From contig CANUCM010000091.1 in NCBI GenBank assembly GCA_947856675.1, positions 1 to 10,104 on the forward strand: a stretch of 10,104 nt of DNA. The letters are read 5' to 3'. A program made the position numbers and the translations under genes. Of this stretch, positions 1-6,878 are shown piece by piece. How positions within the stretch are numbered: position 1 is the first letter of the stretch; every line of letters starts with the position of its first letter. The stretch is from an uncultured Clostridia bacterium. GTDB taxonomy: Bacteria; Bacillota; Clostridia; Oscillospirales; Butyricicoccaceae. The notes beneath the pieces were generated by a model. That model saw nothing but the letters and a program-made list of their open reading frames with translations, was not told the DNA's origin and did not search any database.

Positions 1-58
1 TTAGAGCAGACGGCTCATAACCGTCCGGTCCCGGGTTCGAGTCCCTGAAGGCCCACCA
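1..58 (+). tRNA. tRNA-Met (CAU), elongator type, 5' part missing
   Basis: The window starts inside the D arm. The anticodon stem is 9-13 paired with 21-25 (GACGG/CCGTC), and the 7-nt loop 14-20 carries anticodon CAT at 16-18. The T arm is 31-35/43-47 around loop 36-42 (TTCGAGT). The 3' acceptor strand AAGGCCC is at 48-54, the discriminator A at 55 and an encoded CCA at 56-58. The anticodon stem lacks the three stacked G-C pairs of initiator tRNA, so this is not fMet. A CAU anticodon could also be tRNA-Ile2 (lysidine-modified), and the missing 5' half prevents a firm choice; the acceptor AAGGCCC favours Met. The second T-stem pair is a C-U mismatch (32/46). Confidence 0.9.
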
Positions 59-68
59 AATAAAAAAA

Positions 69-96
69 CCGCAGGCCATTTGGCCTGCGGTTTTTT
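69..96. terminator. Bidirectional intrinsic terminator between tRNA-Met and xth
   Basis: A perfect 9-bp stem, CCGCAGGCC (69-77) with GGCCTGCGG (82-90), closes a 4-nt loop. It is flanked by an A run at 62-68 and a T run at 91-96, so it has a U tract when read in either direction. It ends the tRNA transcript on the plus strand and the nadE-xth transcript on the minus strand. The last T (96) is also the final base of the xth stop codon. Confidence 0.93.
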
Positions 97-851
97 CATA
101 TATCCAGCTCCAGAAGTACGGGGCAGTGGTCACTGCCAAGCACATCGCTGAGGATCTCAGCGCGCCGCACGCTGCTTTGAAGGCGGTCGGAAACAAGAAA
201 ATAGTCAATGCGCCATCCGGCGTTGTTTTTCCGGGCATTGAACCGGTAGCTCCACCAGGAGTAGGCACCGGCGGTGTCCGGGTGAAGGTAGCGGAAAGTG
301 TCGGTAAACCCGGCGGCGAGAAGCTCGGTCATTTTGGCGCGTTCCTCATCGGAAAACCCGGCATTTCCGCGGTTGCTTTTTGGGTTTTTCAGGTCAATTT
401 CCTCGTGGGCGACGTTGAGGTCGCCGCAGATGACAACCGGTTTGACGGCGTCCAGCGTCCGGACATAGCATCGGAAGGCGTCTTCCCATTCCATGCGGTA
501 AGAAAGGCGTTTGAGCCCGTCCTGGGAGTTTGGGCTGTAGGCGGTGACAAGGTAAAAGTCCGAAAACTCCGCAGTGATGACGCGCCCTTCGCCGGTATGC
601 AGGGGATTGTTCATTTCATATTCGACGTTTAAGGGCGGTGTTCGGGAAAAAATGGCAGTGCCGGAATAGCCTTTGCGCAGGGCAGAGCACCAGGTCTGGT
701 GGTAACCCGGGGTTTGGATATCGGCCTGCGAGGGGTGCATTTTGGTTTCCTGCAGGCAGATGCACTGGGCGCCGGTGTGCTCCATAAAATCATAAAACCC
801 TTTTTGGATGCAGGCCCGAAGACCGTTGACGTTCCAGGAGATCAGCTTCAC
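96..851 (-). CDS. xth: Exodeoxyribonuclease III (AP endonuclease)
   Basis: A 251-residue Mg-dependent nuclease of the exonuclease III/ExoA branch of the endonuclease-exonuclease-phosphatase fold. By family knowledge it nicks DNA 5' of abasic sites and trims 3' blocked ends in base excision repair. Visible motifs in order: SWNVNGLRA with N7, LQETK with E35, TAYSPNSQ with Y105, GDLNVAHEEIDL with D144 and N146, RIDYFLVS with D216, and GSDHCPV with the D241/H242 pair. All catalytic positions are present and the length is normal. The start is GTG (849-851), supported by GGGAGGTG 6 nt upstream and by a 4-nt overlap (GTGA) with the nadE stop codon, which suggests translational coupling. It has no promoter of its own that I can see, and ends on the shared terminator at 69-96. 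Near-certain family call. Confidence 0.96.
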   Translation of the reverse strand: MKLISWNVNGLRACIQKGFYDFMEHTGAQCICLQETKMHPSQADIQTPGYHQTWCSALRKGYSGTAIFSRTPPLNVEYEMNNPLHTGEGRVITAEFSDFYLVTAYSPNSQDGLKRLSYRMEWEDAFRCYVRTLDAVKPVVICGDLNVAHEEIDLKNPKSNRGNAGFSDEERAKMTELLAAGFTDTFRYLHPDTAGAYSWWSYRFNARKNNAGWRIDYFLVSDRLQSSVRRAEILSDVLGSDHCPVLLELDI

Positions 852-2773
852 GGCAGCACCTCCCGGAGCAGCTCGTCGAGCTGGGAAAGCCAGACGGAAG
901 CGCAGGCATCACTGGGCATGCGCCAGTCGCTGCGCGGGGAGAGCGAAACCGAGCCGATCTTGGGGCCGTCGGGGAGGCAGGAGCGTTTAAACTGCTGCGC
1001 AAAGAAGCGGCGGTAAAAGTTCGAAAGCCAGAACAAAAGCGTGTCGCGGGAATATTCTTCGCCGAAGGCGGCCTGTGCCAGACGGAGGATTTTGGCCGGG
1101 GAGAAGCCCCAGCGCACAGCGTAATACAGGAAAAAGTCATGCAGCTCGTAGGGCCCGACCAGCTCCTCGGTTTTTTGTGCGATGTTGTCGCCGTCTGCCG
1201 GGAGAAGCTCCGGGCTGACGGGGGTGTCGAGAATGTCGAGCAGCACTTTTTTCAGCTCTTCGGGCGAACGGAGCGCAACGGTGCGGACAACATGCCGGAT
1301 CAGGGTTTTGGGGATGCCGGCGTTGACTCCGTACATGGACATGTGATCGCCGTTGTAGGTGGCCCAGCCCAGCGCCAGTTCGGACAGGTCGCCCGTCCCG
1401 ACCACCAGCCCGCCCGTCTGGTTGGAAATATCCATCAGCACCAGTGTGCGCTGGCGGGCCTGGGCGTTTTCATATGTGACGCTGTGGTCGCTTTCGTCGT
1501 GGCCGATATCGCGAAAATGCATGCGCACGGAATCGGAGATGTCGATGCACCGCAAAGAAACGCCCAAAAGCCGGCACAGCTCCTCGGCGTTGCTGCGGGT
1601 GCGGGCGGTGGTGCCGAAACACGGCATGGTTACGGCGATCACATCGCAGCGAGGACGCCCGAGCGCATCCATGGCGGCGACGGCGGCCAGCAGCGCCAGG
1701 CACGAGTCCAGTCCGCCGGAAATGCCGACGACGGCGGTTTTGGCATGGGAATGCGAAAGGCGTTTTTTGAGTGCCTGCGCCTGCATGGTCAGAATAAAGT
1801 CACAGCGTGCGGCAAGATCGGCGGCATCGTTCGGAATAAACGGATGGCGGGCAACGGTCCGGGTCAGCTGCATGGTCCTGAGCCCGATTTCAAAGGGGAT
1901 GCGGCGGTATTCAGCCGGAGCCGCGCCGGGGAAGGTGTTCATGCGCTGCCGCTCAAAGCACAGGCGCTGCACGTCAACTTCACACAGGGCGGCGCCGTCG
2001 GAAAAGGGCAGGGCCTGTGCGAGCAGCTCGCCGTTTTCGGAAATGAGCTGGTGGCCGGAAAATACCATGTCGGTTGTGCTTTCTCCCGGGCCTGCGTTGG
2101 CGTATACATAGGCGCATACGCAGCGTGCCGACTGTCCGTTCACCAGCGCGCGGCGGTATTCGGCCTTGCCGACGGTTTCGTCGCTGGCGGAGCAGTTGAC
2201 AATGACCGTGGCGCCGGCGCCCGCATGGCGGGTGGAAGGCGGGCAGGGGCTCCAGAGATCTTCGCAGACCTCCAGGGCCACGCGCAGCTCTTCGGCGTCG
2301 CGGCAGCAGAACAGAAGGTCGGTGCCAAAGGGTACGGGCGCGCCGCCAAGCTCAATCGCCCCGGCGCTTTCGTCCGGTGCGGAAAAGTGGCGCAGCTCAT
2401 AAAACTCGCCGTAATTCGGAAGATGGGTCTTGGGGACGATGCCCAGTACCCGGCCGCCGCACAAAAACGCTGCGCAGTTGTACAGCTTTTCGCCGCGGCG
2501 CAGGGGCACACCCAGTACAACGGCCAGATGCTTGCCGCGTGTGGAAGCGGCGATGCGCAGCAGCGCAGTTTCGGCGGCGTGCAGCAGCGGCTGCTGTAAA
2601 AACAGGTCGCCGCAGGTGTATCCTGTGATGCACAGCTCGGGCAGGGCGAGCAGACAGGCATCCTGCTGCTCAGCGCGCTCGATGGCACCGATGATGGAGG
2701 AGGCGTTGAAGTCGCAGTCGGCCACGCGCAGCTCAGGTGCGCAGGCAGCGACACGGACAAAACCGTGTTTCAT
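848..2773 (-). CDS. nadE: Glutamine-dependent NAD+ synthetase
   Basis: A 641-residue two-domain enzyme making NAD+ from nicotinic acid adenine dinucleotide, ATP and glutamine, the last step of NAD synthesis. The N-terminal nitrilase-type glutaminase domain (about 1-280) has the Glu-Lys-Cys triad: E46 in LPELCITGY, K115 in VPKTHLPNYGEFYE, C170 in EVCEDLW. The C-terminal synthetase domain (about 325-641) has the ATP pyrophosphatase P-loop SGGLDS at 352-357, then GTGDLSELALGWATYNGD near 459. The length fits the long glutamine-using NadE class rather than the short ammonia-dependent one. Reading continues upstream of the chosen ATG to 2899, but that part crosses the promoter and looks non-coding. 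The ATG at 2773 has AAAGGA about 9 nt upstream and begins a typical KHGFVRVAA strand. It is first gene of the nadE-xth unit. Confidence 0.96.
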   Translation of the reverse strand: MKHGFVRVAACAPELRVADCDFNASSIIGAIERAEQQDACLLALPELCITGYTCGDLFLQQPLLHAAETALLRIAASTRGKHLAVVLGVPLRRGEKLYNCAAFLCGGRVLGIVPKTHLPNYGEFYELRHFSAPDESAGAIELGGAPVPFGTDLLFCCRDAEELRVALEVCEDLWSPCPPSTRHAGAGATVIVNCSASDETVGKAEYRRALVNGQSARCVCAYVYANAGPGESTTDMVFSGHQLISENGELLAQALPFSDGAALCEVDVQRLCFERQRMNTFPGAAPAEYRRIPFEIGLRTMQLTRTVARHPFIPNDAADLAARCDFILTMQAQALKKRLSHSHAKTAVVGISGGLDSCLALLAAVAAMDALGRPRCDVIAVTMPCFGTTARTRSNAEELCRLLGVSLRCIDISDSVRMHFRDIGHDESDHSVTYENAQARQRTLVLMDISNQTGGLVVGTGDLSELALGWATYNGDHMSMYGVNAGIPKTLIRHVVRTVALRSPEELKKVLLDILDTPVSPELLPADGDNIAQKTEELVGPYELHDFFLYYAVRWGFSPAKILRLAQAAFGEEYSRDTLLFWLSNFYRRFFAQQFKRSCLPDGPKIGSVSLSPRSDWRMPSDACASVWLSQLDELLREVLP

Positions 2774-2810
2774 CGGGGAAAATCCTTTCCGTATGAGTTT
2801 TTGTGTTTTT

Positions 2811-2839
2811 ATTATACCCTCAGGGGCTTTTTTTGGCAA
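2811..2839 (-). promoter_or_regulatory. nadE-xth promoter
   Basis: On the minus strand, TTGCCA (2834-2839) and a perfect TATAAT (2811-2816) are separated by 17 bp. The predicted start near 2804 gives a leader of about 30 nt that contains the nadE ribosome binding site. Its -35 box lies on the same bases as the -35 box of the divergent plus-strand promoter. Confidence 0.85.
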
Positions 2840-2862
2840 TCGCATGGAAAGTGTGTTATAAT
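2833..2862 (+). promoter_or_regulatory. Extended -10 promoter of the radical SAM unit
   Basis: TTGGCA (2833-2838), an 18-bp spacer and TATAAT (2857-2862) with a TG extension at 2854-2855. The -10 box ends only 7 bases before the ATG at 2870. Transcription would therefore start at or within a base or two of the initiation codon, leaving no room for a Shine-Dalgarno sequence. Confidence 0.82.
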
Positions 2863-2869
2863 AATTTTT

Positions 2870-3787
2870 ATGAAAAACGTGGATGAATTGCTGGAACACT
2901 GCACTTTATGCCCGCGGGAATGCGGCGTTTCACGTGCGCAGGCTGCGGGCTTTTGCAAAATGGGCGCGAATGTGCGCGCGGCGCGTGCGGCGCTTCACCT
3001 GTGGGAAGAGCCGTGCATCAGCGGGACGCGGGGTACGGGGGCCGTCTTTTTTTCGGGCTGCACGCTGCGCTGCTGCTTTTGTCAGAATAAAGCGCTGAGC
3101 GCGCAGGGCTTTGGCCGGGACATTTCGCAAAACCGGCTGGAAAGCATTCTGCTTGAGCTGGAGCAGCAGGGAGCACAGAGCATTTCGCTGATAAGCCCGA
3201 CACCGTTTGCGGCACACATTGCGCAGGTGCTGGAAAAAGTGCGGCCCCGGCTGAGCGTGCCGGTGGTGTACAACACCGGCGGCTATGAAAAAACCGCCAC
3301 ATTGAAAATGCTCGACGGCTTGATAGACGTATATCTCCCCGATCTCAAATATCAGAGTGCGGAGCTTTCGGCGCGCTATTCTGCAGCGCCCGATTATTTC
3401 GCGCGCGCGTCGGAGGCCATCCGGGAAATGGCAAGGCAAAGCGGTCCGCCGGTTTTTGCATCCGACGGGATTTTGACCCGCGGGACGCTGGTGCGCCATC
3501 TGGTGCTGCCCGGCGCATGGCGCGATTCGGTGCAGCTGATGCGGTGGATTGCCGGGCAGTTTCCGGGCGGGAGGGTGCTTGTCAGCCTGATGAGCCAATA
3601 TACGCCGTCTTTTGCGGGGGCGGATTTTCCCGAGCTTGGACGGCGTGTGACGACCTTTGAATATAAAAAAGTGCTGTCCTGCGTGTACGAGCTGGGGCTT
3701 GAGGGGTACTGGCAGGAGCGCGCATCGGCAGACGAAGGATATACGCCGGCATTTGATTTGACGGGCATCGGGCCGGAAACAGTATAA
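2870..3787 (+). CDS. PflX-type radical SAM protein (COG1313)
   Basis: A 305-residue protein resembling pyruvate formate-lyase activating enzymes. The radical SAM cluster motif is C64-x3-C68-x2-C71 in FFSGCTLRCCFCQN, expected to bind a 4Fe-4S cluster and S-adenosylmethionine. An N-terminal cysteine set, CTLCPRECGV plus GFCKMG (C11, C14, C18, C29), could hold a second metal or cluster. Other family blocks are LHLWEEPCISGTRGTG (43-57), VYNTGGYE, DVYLPDLKY, RHLVLPG and SLMSQYTP. These match the uncharacterised PflX group; neither substrate nor product is known, and no pyruvate formate-lyase-like partner lies here. The ATG is the only start compatible with the promoter and has no ribosome binding site, so it is probably translated from a leaderless mRNA. 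It is followed 15 nt later by the dipeptidase gene, likely in the same transcript. Confidence 0.88.
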   Translation: MKNVDELLEHCTLCPRECGVSRAQAAGFCKMGANVRAARAALHLWEEPCISGTRGTGAVFFSGCTLRCCFCQNKALSAQGFGRDISQNRLESILLELEQQGAQSISLISPTPFAAHIAQVLEKVRPRLSVPVVYNTGGYEKTATLKMLDGLIDVYLPDLKYQSAELSARYSAAPDYFARASEAIREMARQSGPPVFASDGILTRGTLVRHLVLPGAWRDSVQLMRWIAGQFPGGRVLVSLMSQYTPSFAGADFPELGRRVTTFEYKKVLSCVYELGLEGYWQERASADEGYTPAFDLTGIGPETV

Positions 3788-3802
3788 AAAGGAGAAGGTA
3801 CA

Positions 3803-5203
3803 ATGTACAAGGCGCTGGATCAATGGTTGGAAGAACATCGGGAAGAAATGGTGCAGGACATTATGCGCCTGTGCCGTGTACGCAGCGTCCGGGGCGACAG
3901 CGCGCCGGGCATGCCCTACGGCGAAGGCCCGGCAAAAGCGCTGGAAGAGGCGCTTTCCATGGCCCGGGACATGGGGTTTTGCGTAAAGAACTACGAAAAT
4001 TATGTCGGGGCGGTAGACTGCAACGACAAGGAAACCGAGCTTTTAATTCTGGCGCATCTCGACGTGGTGCCGGAAGGGACGGGCTGGACGGTAACGCAGC
4101 CCTATGAGCCCAAAGTCGTGGACGGGCGCCTGTACGCCAGAGGGGCTGCGGACGACAAGGGCCCCGCGGTAGCGGCGCTGTACGCCATGCGGGCGCTGCG
4201 CGAACTGGGCGTTCCGCTCGGGCGCAATGTACGGCTTATCCTGGGGACGGATGAGGAATGCGGCTCATCGGATTTGAAATACTATTTCGCAAGGGAAAGC
4301 GCACCGCGCTACAGCTTTTCTCCCGATGCGAGCTATCCGGTGTGCAACGTGGAAAAAGGGGGCTTTAGCGCCTCGTTTTATGCGCAGTGGGAAGAAAGCG
4401 CAGCACTGCCGCGCATCGTGTACGCCAGGGGCGGCCACACGTCCAATGTCGTCCCGCGTGACGCCGAAGCGCTTGTCGAAGGTCTCAGCGTACAACAGGC
4501 AGAACAGACGGCCCGTGCGTTTGAAGAAAAAACCGGCGCGAAGTTTACGCTCAGTGCGCAGCAGGGCGGCGTACACATTGCAGTGCTCGGCGAAGGGGCG
4601 CATGCCTCTACGCCGGAAAAGGGAAACAATGCTGCGCTGGCGCTTGCAGAAATGCTGTGCGCGCTGCCTCTGGCGCCGTGCGAGGGGCTTGAGCGGCTGC
4701 GCAGCGTCACGAAGATTTTCCCGCACGGTGACGGGGCGGGCAAGGCGGCCGGTGTGGCGCAGAGCGATGAAATTTCGGGCGCCCTGACGCTGAACATCGG
4801 GATTTTGGAATACGGCCTGACCGGGCTGAAAGGCGTGATTGACAGCCGCGTTCCCGTGTGCGCCAACGAGGACAACATGTCAAAAGTGCTTGAGCGCAGG
4901 CTGATGCACGAGGGTATTTCACTTTCGGGCACGGCTATGCGGGCGCCGCATCACACACCGGCCGATTCTCCGCTGGTGCGCACTCTGCTGGGGGCGTATG
5001 AAGAAGTGACCGGGCAAAAGGGATACTGCTACTCCATGGGCGGCGGCACGTATGTGCACAACATTGAGGGCGGCGTGGCCTTTGGCTGTGCCAAGGGCGA
5101 GGTGGACAACCACATGCACGGACCCGACGAGTTCGCCGTCATAGAAGACATGGTGGAAGGCGCCCGCATGTTCGTGCGGGCCATCGTCCGGATGTGCCGC
5201 TGA
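3803..5203 (+). CDS. M20 family dipeptidase, PepV/Sapep type
   Basis: A 466-residue cytosolic metallopeptidase; relatives (PepV, Sapep) cleave dipeptides using Zn or Mn. Expected ligands and catalytic residues are all visible: H85 and D87 in LAHLDVVPEG, D117 in GAADDKGP, the E151-E152 pair in GTDEECGSSD, D175 in FSPDASYP, and H439 in NHMHGPDE. The central lid domain spans roughly residues 185-380, with ARGGHTSNVVP at 208-218 and GEGAHASTPEKG at 263-274. Length is typical for PepV (about 470). The ATG has AGGAG 8 nt upstream. It follows the radical SAM gene by 15 nt and no clear terminator separates it from the HTH gene 103 nt downstream, so one three-gene transcript is likely. A role in peptide nutrition is inferred from the family; substrate preference cannot be read from sequence. 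Confidence 0.93.
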   Translation: MYKALDQWLEEHREEMVQDIMRLCRVRSVRGDSAPGMPYGEGPAKALEEALSMARDMGFCVKNYENYVGAVDCNDKETELLILAHLDVVPEGTGWTVTQPYEPKVVDGRLYARGAADDKGPAVAALYAMRALRELGVPLGRNVRLILGTDEECGSSDLKYYFARESAPRYSFSPDASYPVCNVEKGGFSASFYAQWEESAALPRIVYARGGHTSNVVPRDAEALVEGLSVQQAEQTARAFEEKTGAKFTLSAQQGGVHIAVLGEGAHASTPEKGNNAALALAEMLCALPLAPCEGLERLRSVTKIFPHGDGAGKAAGVAQSDEISGALTLNIGILEYGLTGLKGVIDSRVPVCANEDNMSKVLERRLMHEGISLSGTAMRAPHHTPADSPLVRTLLGAYEEVTGQKGYCYSMGGGTYVHNIEGGVAFGCAKGEVDNHMHGPDEFAVIEDMVEGARMFVRAIVRMCR

Positions 5204-5306
5204 CGTTTGGCGCAGTTTTGCCCGGCGCAACCGATAGTTGCGGTGCAGTTGGTAGACCTTTTTGGGCTTTTGCTGTACTTTTATAAAAAAGCAGGAGGTG
5301 CGGAGG

Positions 5307-6008
5307 ATGCCATTGCATGAAGAAATCCGGGCGCGCAGAAAAGACTGCGGGCTTTCGCAGGAAAAGCTGGCCGAGCTTATGGGCGTGAGCCGGCAGGCGG
5401 TGGCCAAATGGGAGAGCGGGCAAAGCGCGCCCAGCACGGAAAATCTGCTGCGGCTGGCGGACATTCTGGGCACTACGGCGGGGGGACTGCTGTCTTCGGA
5501 TGGATCTTCGGGGCAGTGCAAAACGGAGCCGTGCCCCATGCTTGCATACATCGGGCAGCGCAGGGCCCGGAGAAAAAACAACGCCAAGGCGGCGCTTTGT
5601 GTTGCAGCGGCTTATGCGGCGATATTTCTGGCGGGCAGGCTGCTGTGCACCCGGCAGGAATCGCTCAGCGTGATGGGGTGGCTCTTTGGAACAAACCCGC
5701 AGCAGAGCACCTATCTTTTCGGCTGGCTCTTAACAAGCCATATGTTTATCATTTCGTTTGCTGTCTGCGCAGCCGCAGCGGCTTTTGGAAAATACCGGCT
5801 GGCAGCGGCGGCGACCGCGGCGTTTGCCGCCGGGCTGATCGCCGGCGAAACGCTGGGAGAGTACCCGCAGGGGGCAGAGTACGGCATGGGACATTACGGC
5901 TGGCTGATATGGGGCGTTTTGTTTGTGCTCGGGCTGGTTTCGGGTGCGGTGTGGGAGTATGTGCTCCGGCGCAGCGCACACAAAAAAAGCCGGTCGCAGG
6001 CCGGGTAA
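5307..6008 (+). CDS. Membrane-anchored XRE-type HTH regulator
   Basis: A 233-residue protein with an N-terminal Cro/C1-type helix-turn-helix (about residues 5-58: LSQEKLAELMGVSRQAVAKWESGQSAPSTENLLRLADIL). A hydrophilic linker (62-92) follows, then four hydrophobic segments near 95-114, 138-160, 164-182 and 197-217, and a basic tail (RRSAHKKSRS). This predicts DNA binding tethered to the inner membrane. Such XRE-plus-membrane-domain proteins are common in Firmicutes but their signals are mostly unknown; I do not recognise the membrane part. The chosen ATG has AGGAGGTG 6 nt upstream, while reading in frame further upstream to 5262 would precede this site. The 103-nt gap to the dipeptidase gene holds only a small CGCAAC/GTTGCG hairpin (5227-5243) and no convincing promoter. 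Gene ends at the terminator at 6013-6040. Confidence 0.85.
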   Translation: MPLHEEIRARRKDCGLSQEKLAELMGVSRQAVAKWESGQSAPSTENLLRLADILGTTAGGLLSSDGSSGQCKTEPCPMLAYIGQRRARRKNNAKAALCVAAAYAAIFLAGRLLCTRQESLSVMGWLFGTNPQQSTYLFGWLLTSHMFIISFAVCAAAAAFGKYRLAAAATAAFAAGLIAGETLGEYPQGAEYGMGHYGWLIWGVLFVLGLVSGAVWEYVLRRSAHKKSRSQAG

Positions 6009-6012
6009 AAAG

Positions 6013-6040
6013 AAACGGCGGGGATTTTTCCCCGCCGTTT
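6013..6040. terminator. Bidirectional terminator between HTH gene and ywlG
   Basis: An 11-bp perfect stem, AAACGGCGGGG (6013-6023) with CCCCGCCGTTT (6030-6040), closes a 6-nt loop. It lies in the 35-nt gap between two convergent genes. The minus-strand reading has a good U-rich tail (TTTCTTTTT); the plus-strand tail (TTTGTATT) is weaker. Confidence 0.9.
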
Positions 6041-6043
6041 GTA

Positions 6044-6595
6044 TTACAGTCTGGTTTCGTCGTAATGCGCGCGGACGCCGCCGATAAACTTGGGCCTTGT
6101 GCGGGCGCACACAACATGCGCCATGCCGATTTGCTTGACCGGCGTGCGCACGGGTACGGCGACGGGCTGCAGGTGCATTCCTATCAGGGTGTCGCCGATG
6201 TCAATGCCGGCCTGGGCGCGGACGTGCTCCACGGCAACAGGGTGCTCAAAAGCGTTGTAAGCGGCGGTGGCAAAGGAGCCGCCCGCTTTGGGCTGGGGTA
6301 CGACGTTGACGGGCTCAAGGCCGCGGCTGAGGGCGGCTTCCTGCTCCAGAATGATGGCGCGGTTGAGGTGTTCGCAGCACTGAGCGGCAAGATACAGGCC
6401 ATGCTGGCGCGCGGCGGCATAAATTTCCTCAAAAATTACGGCAGCGGCCTCCGGAGAGGAAAACGAGCCGATTTTTTGCCCCAAAACCTCGCTCGAGGAA
6501 CAGCCGACCACCAGGATGTCACCTTCCTTCAGGTGTGCAACTTCCAGCAGGGCGTCAACGACGGCGCGGGTTTGAGTGCGGATTTCGTCCATCAT
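6044..6595 (-). CDS. ywlG: UPF0340 family protein YwlG (DUF436/TIGR01440)
   Basis: A 183-residue soluble protein matching the conserved Firmicute family represented by Bacillus YwlG. Family-like blocks are ILVVGCSSSEVLGQKIG (27-43), LAAQCCEHLNRA (69-80), VPQPKAGGSFATAAY (99-113), DTLIGMHLQPVAVPVR (135-150) and ARTRPKFIGGVRA (164-176). The biochemical role is not established as far as I know. Two ATG codons lie in tandem (6595 and 6592). I take the first, because TAGGAGGT sits 8 nt upstream of it. That ribosome binding site contains the stop codon of the upstream 73-residue gene, so the two genes are probably translationally coupled. It converges on the HTH gene and ends at their shared terminator. 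Confidence 0.9.
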   Translation of the reverse strand: MMDEIRTQTRAVVDALLEVAHLKEGDILVVGCSSSEVLGQKIGSFSSPEAAAVIFEEIYAAARQHGLYLAAQCCEHLNRAIILEQEAALSRGLEPVNVVPQPKAGGSFATAAYNAFEHPVAVEHVRAQAGIDIGDTLIGMHLQPVAVPVRTPVKQIGMAHVVCARTRPKFIGGVRAHYDETRL

Positions 6596-6608
6596 GAAAA
6601 AAGACCTC

Positions 6609-6830
6609 CTATATCGTATAAAAAGCGGCAATCAGCACATACAGCAGCAGCGTGGTCAGCAGCAGTGTAACGGCGGTGGCAAACAGCGTGATGACATATA
6701 CCCGGGGATCGGTTCCTGAATGCAGGGGCCGTTTGTAACGCACCTTCATCTTGCGAAATACGCAGATGCCGACCAAAATGGCCGGGAGATAATTGATTGC
6801 ATAGATCAGAGCGGACTGCAGAGGAGTCAT
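6609..6830 (-). CDS. Small two-helix membrane protein, unknown function
   Basis: A 73-residue protein that I do not recognise. Two hydrophobic helices (about residues 6-25 and 44-70) flank a strongly basic loop (RKMKVRYKR, 26-34). By the positive-inside rule the loop is cytoplasmic, with both ends outside. No signal peptide cleavage site, cysteine pair or catalytic motif is visible. It is very likely a real gene: it has AAAGGA 8 nt before its ATG, a near-consensus promoter upstream, and a TAG stop that forms part of the ywlG ribosome binding site (13-nt gap). Co-transcription and probable coupling with ywlG suggest a linked role, but this is inference only. Confidence 0.78.
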   Translation of the reverse strand: MTPLQSALIYAINYLPAILVGICVFRKMKVRYKRPLHSGTDPRVYVITLFATAVTLLLTTLLLYVLIAAFYTI

Positions 6831-6849
6831 GGTTCACATCCTTTCGGGC

Positions 6850-6878
6850 TTTTCAAAGGCCGCTGAACACAGTATAAT
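6850..6878 (+). promoter_or_regulatory. tadA promoter
   Basis: TTTTCA (6850-6855), a 17-bp spacer and a perfect TATAAT (6873-6878). The predicted start near 6885 leaves a leader of about 25 nt with the tadA ribosome binding site. The -10 box overlaps the -10 box of the opposing promoter by four bases. Confidence 0.75.

Noticed and set aside
1139..2599. A 486-codon open frame on the plus strand
   Set aside because: It lies wholly antisense to nadE, whose catalytic motifs are unambiguous. Its product is compositionally odd with no recognisable domain, and it has no ribosome binding site. GC-rich codon bias produces such frames.
2930..3838. A 302-codon open frame on the minus strand
   Set aside because: It is antisense to the radical SAM gene, whose cysteine motifs and family blocks are clear, and shows no domain of its own.
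5227..5243. Small hairpin after the dipeptidase gene as a terminator
   Set aside because: The stem is only 6 bp and no U tract follows directly, so read-through into the HTH gene seems more likely.
5236..5260. tRNA-like D-arm string (GGTGCAGTTGGTAGACC)
   Set aside because: There is no acceptor stem, anticodon arm or T arm at the right distance, so the likeness is chance.
5408..6670. A 420-codon open frame on the plus strand
   Set aside because: It runs out of frame through the HTH gene, across the bidirectional terminator and antisense to ywlG. All three underlying features are well supported.
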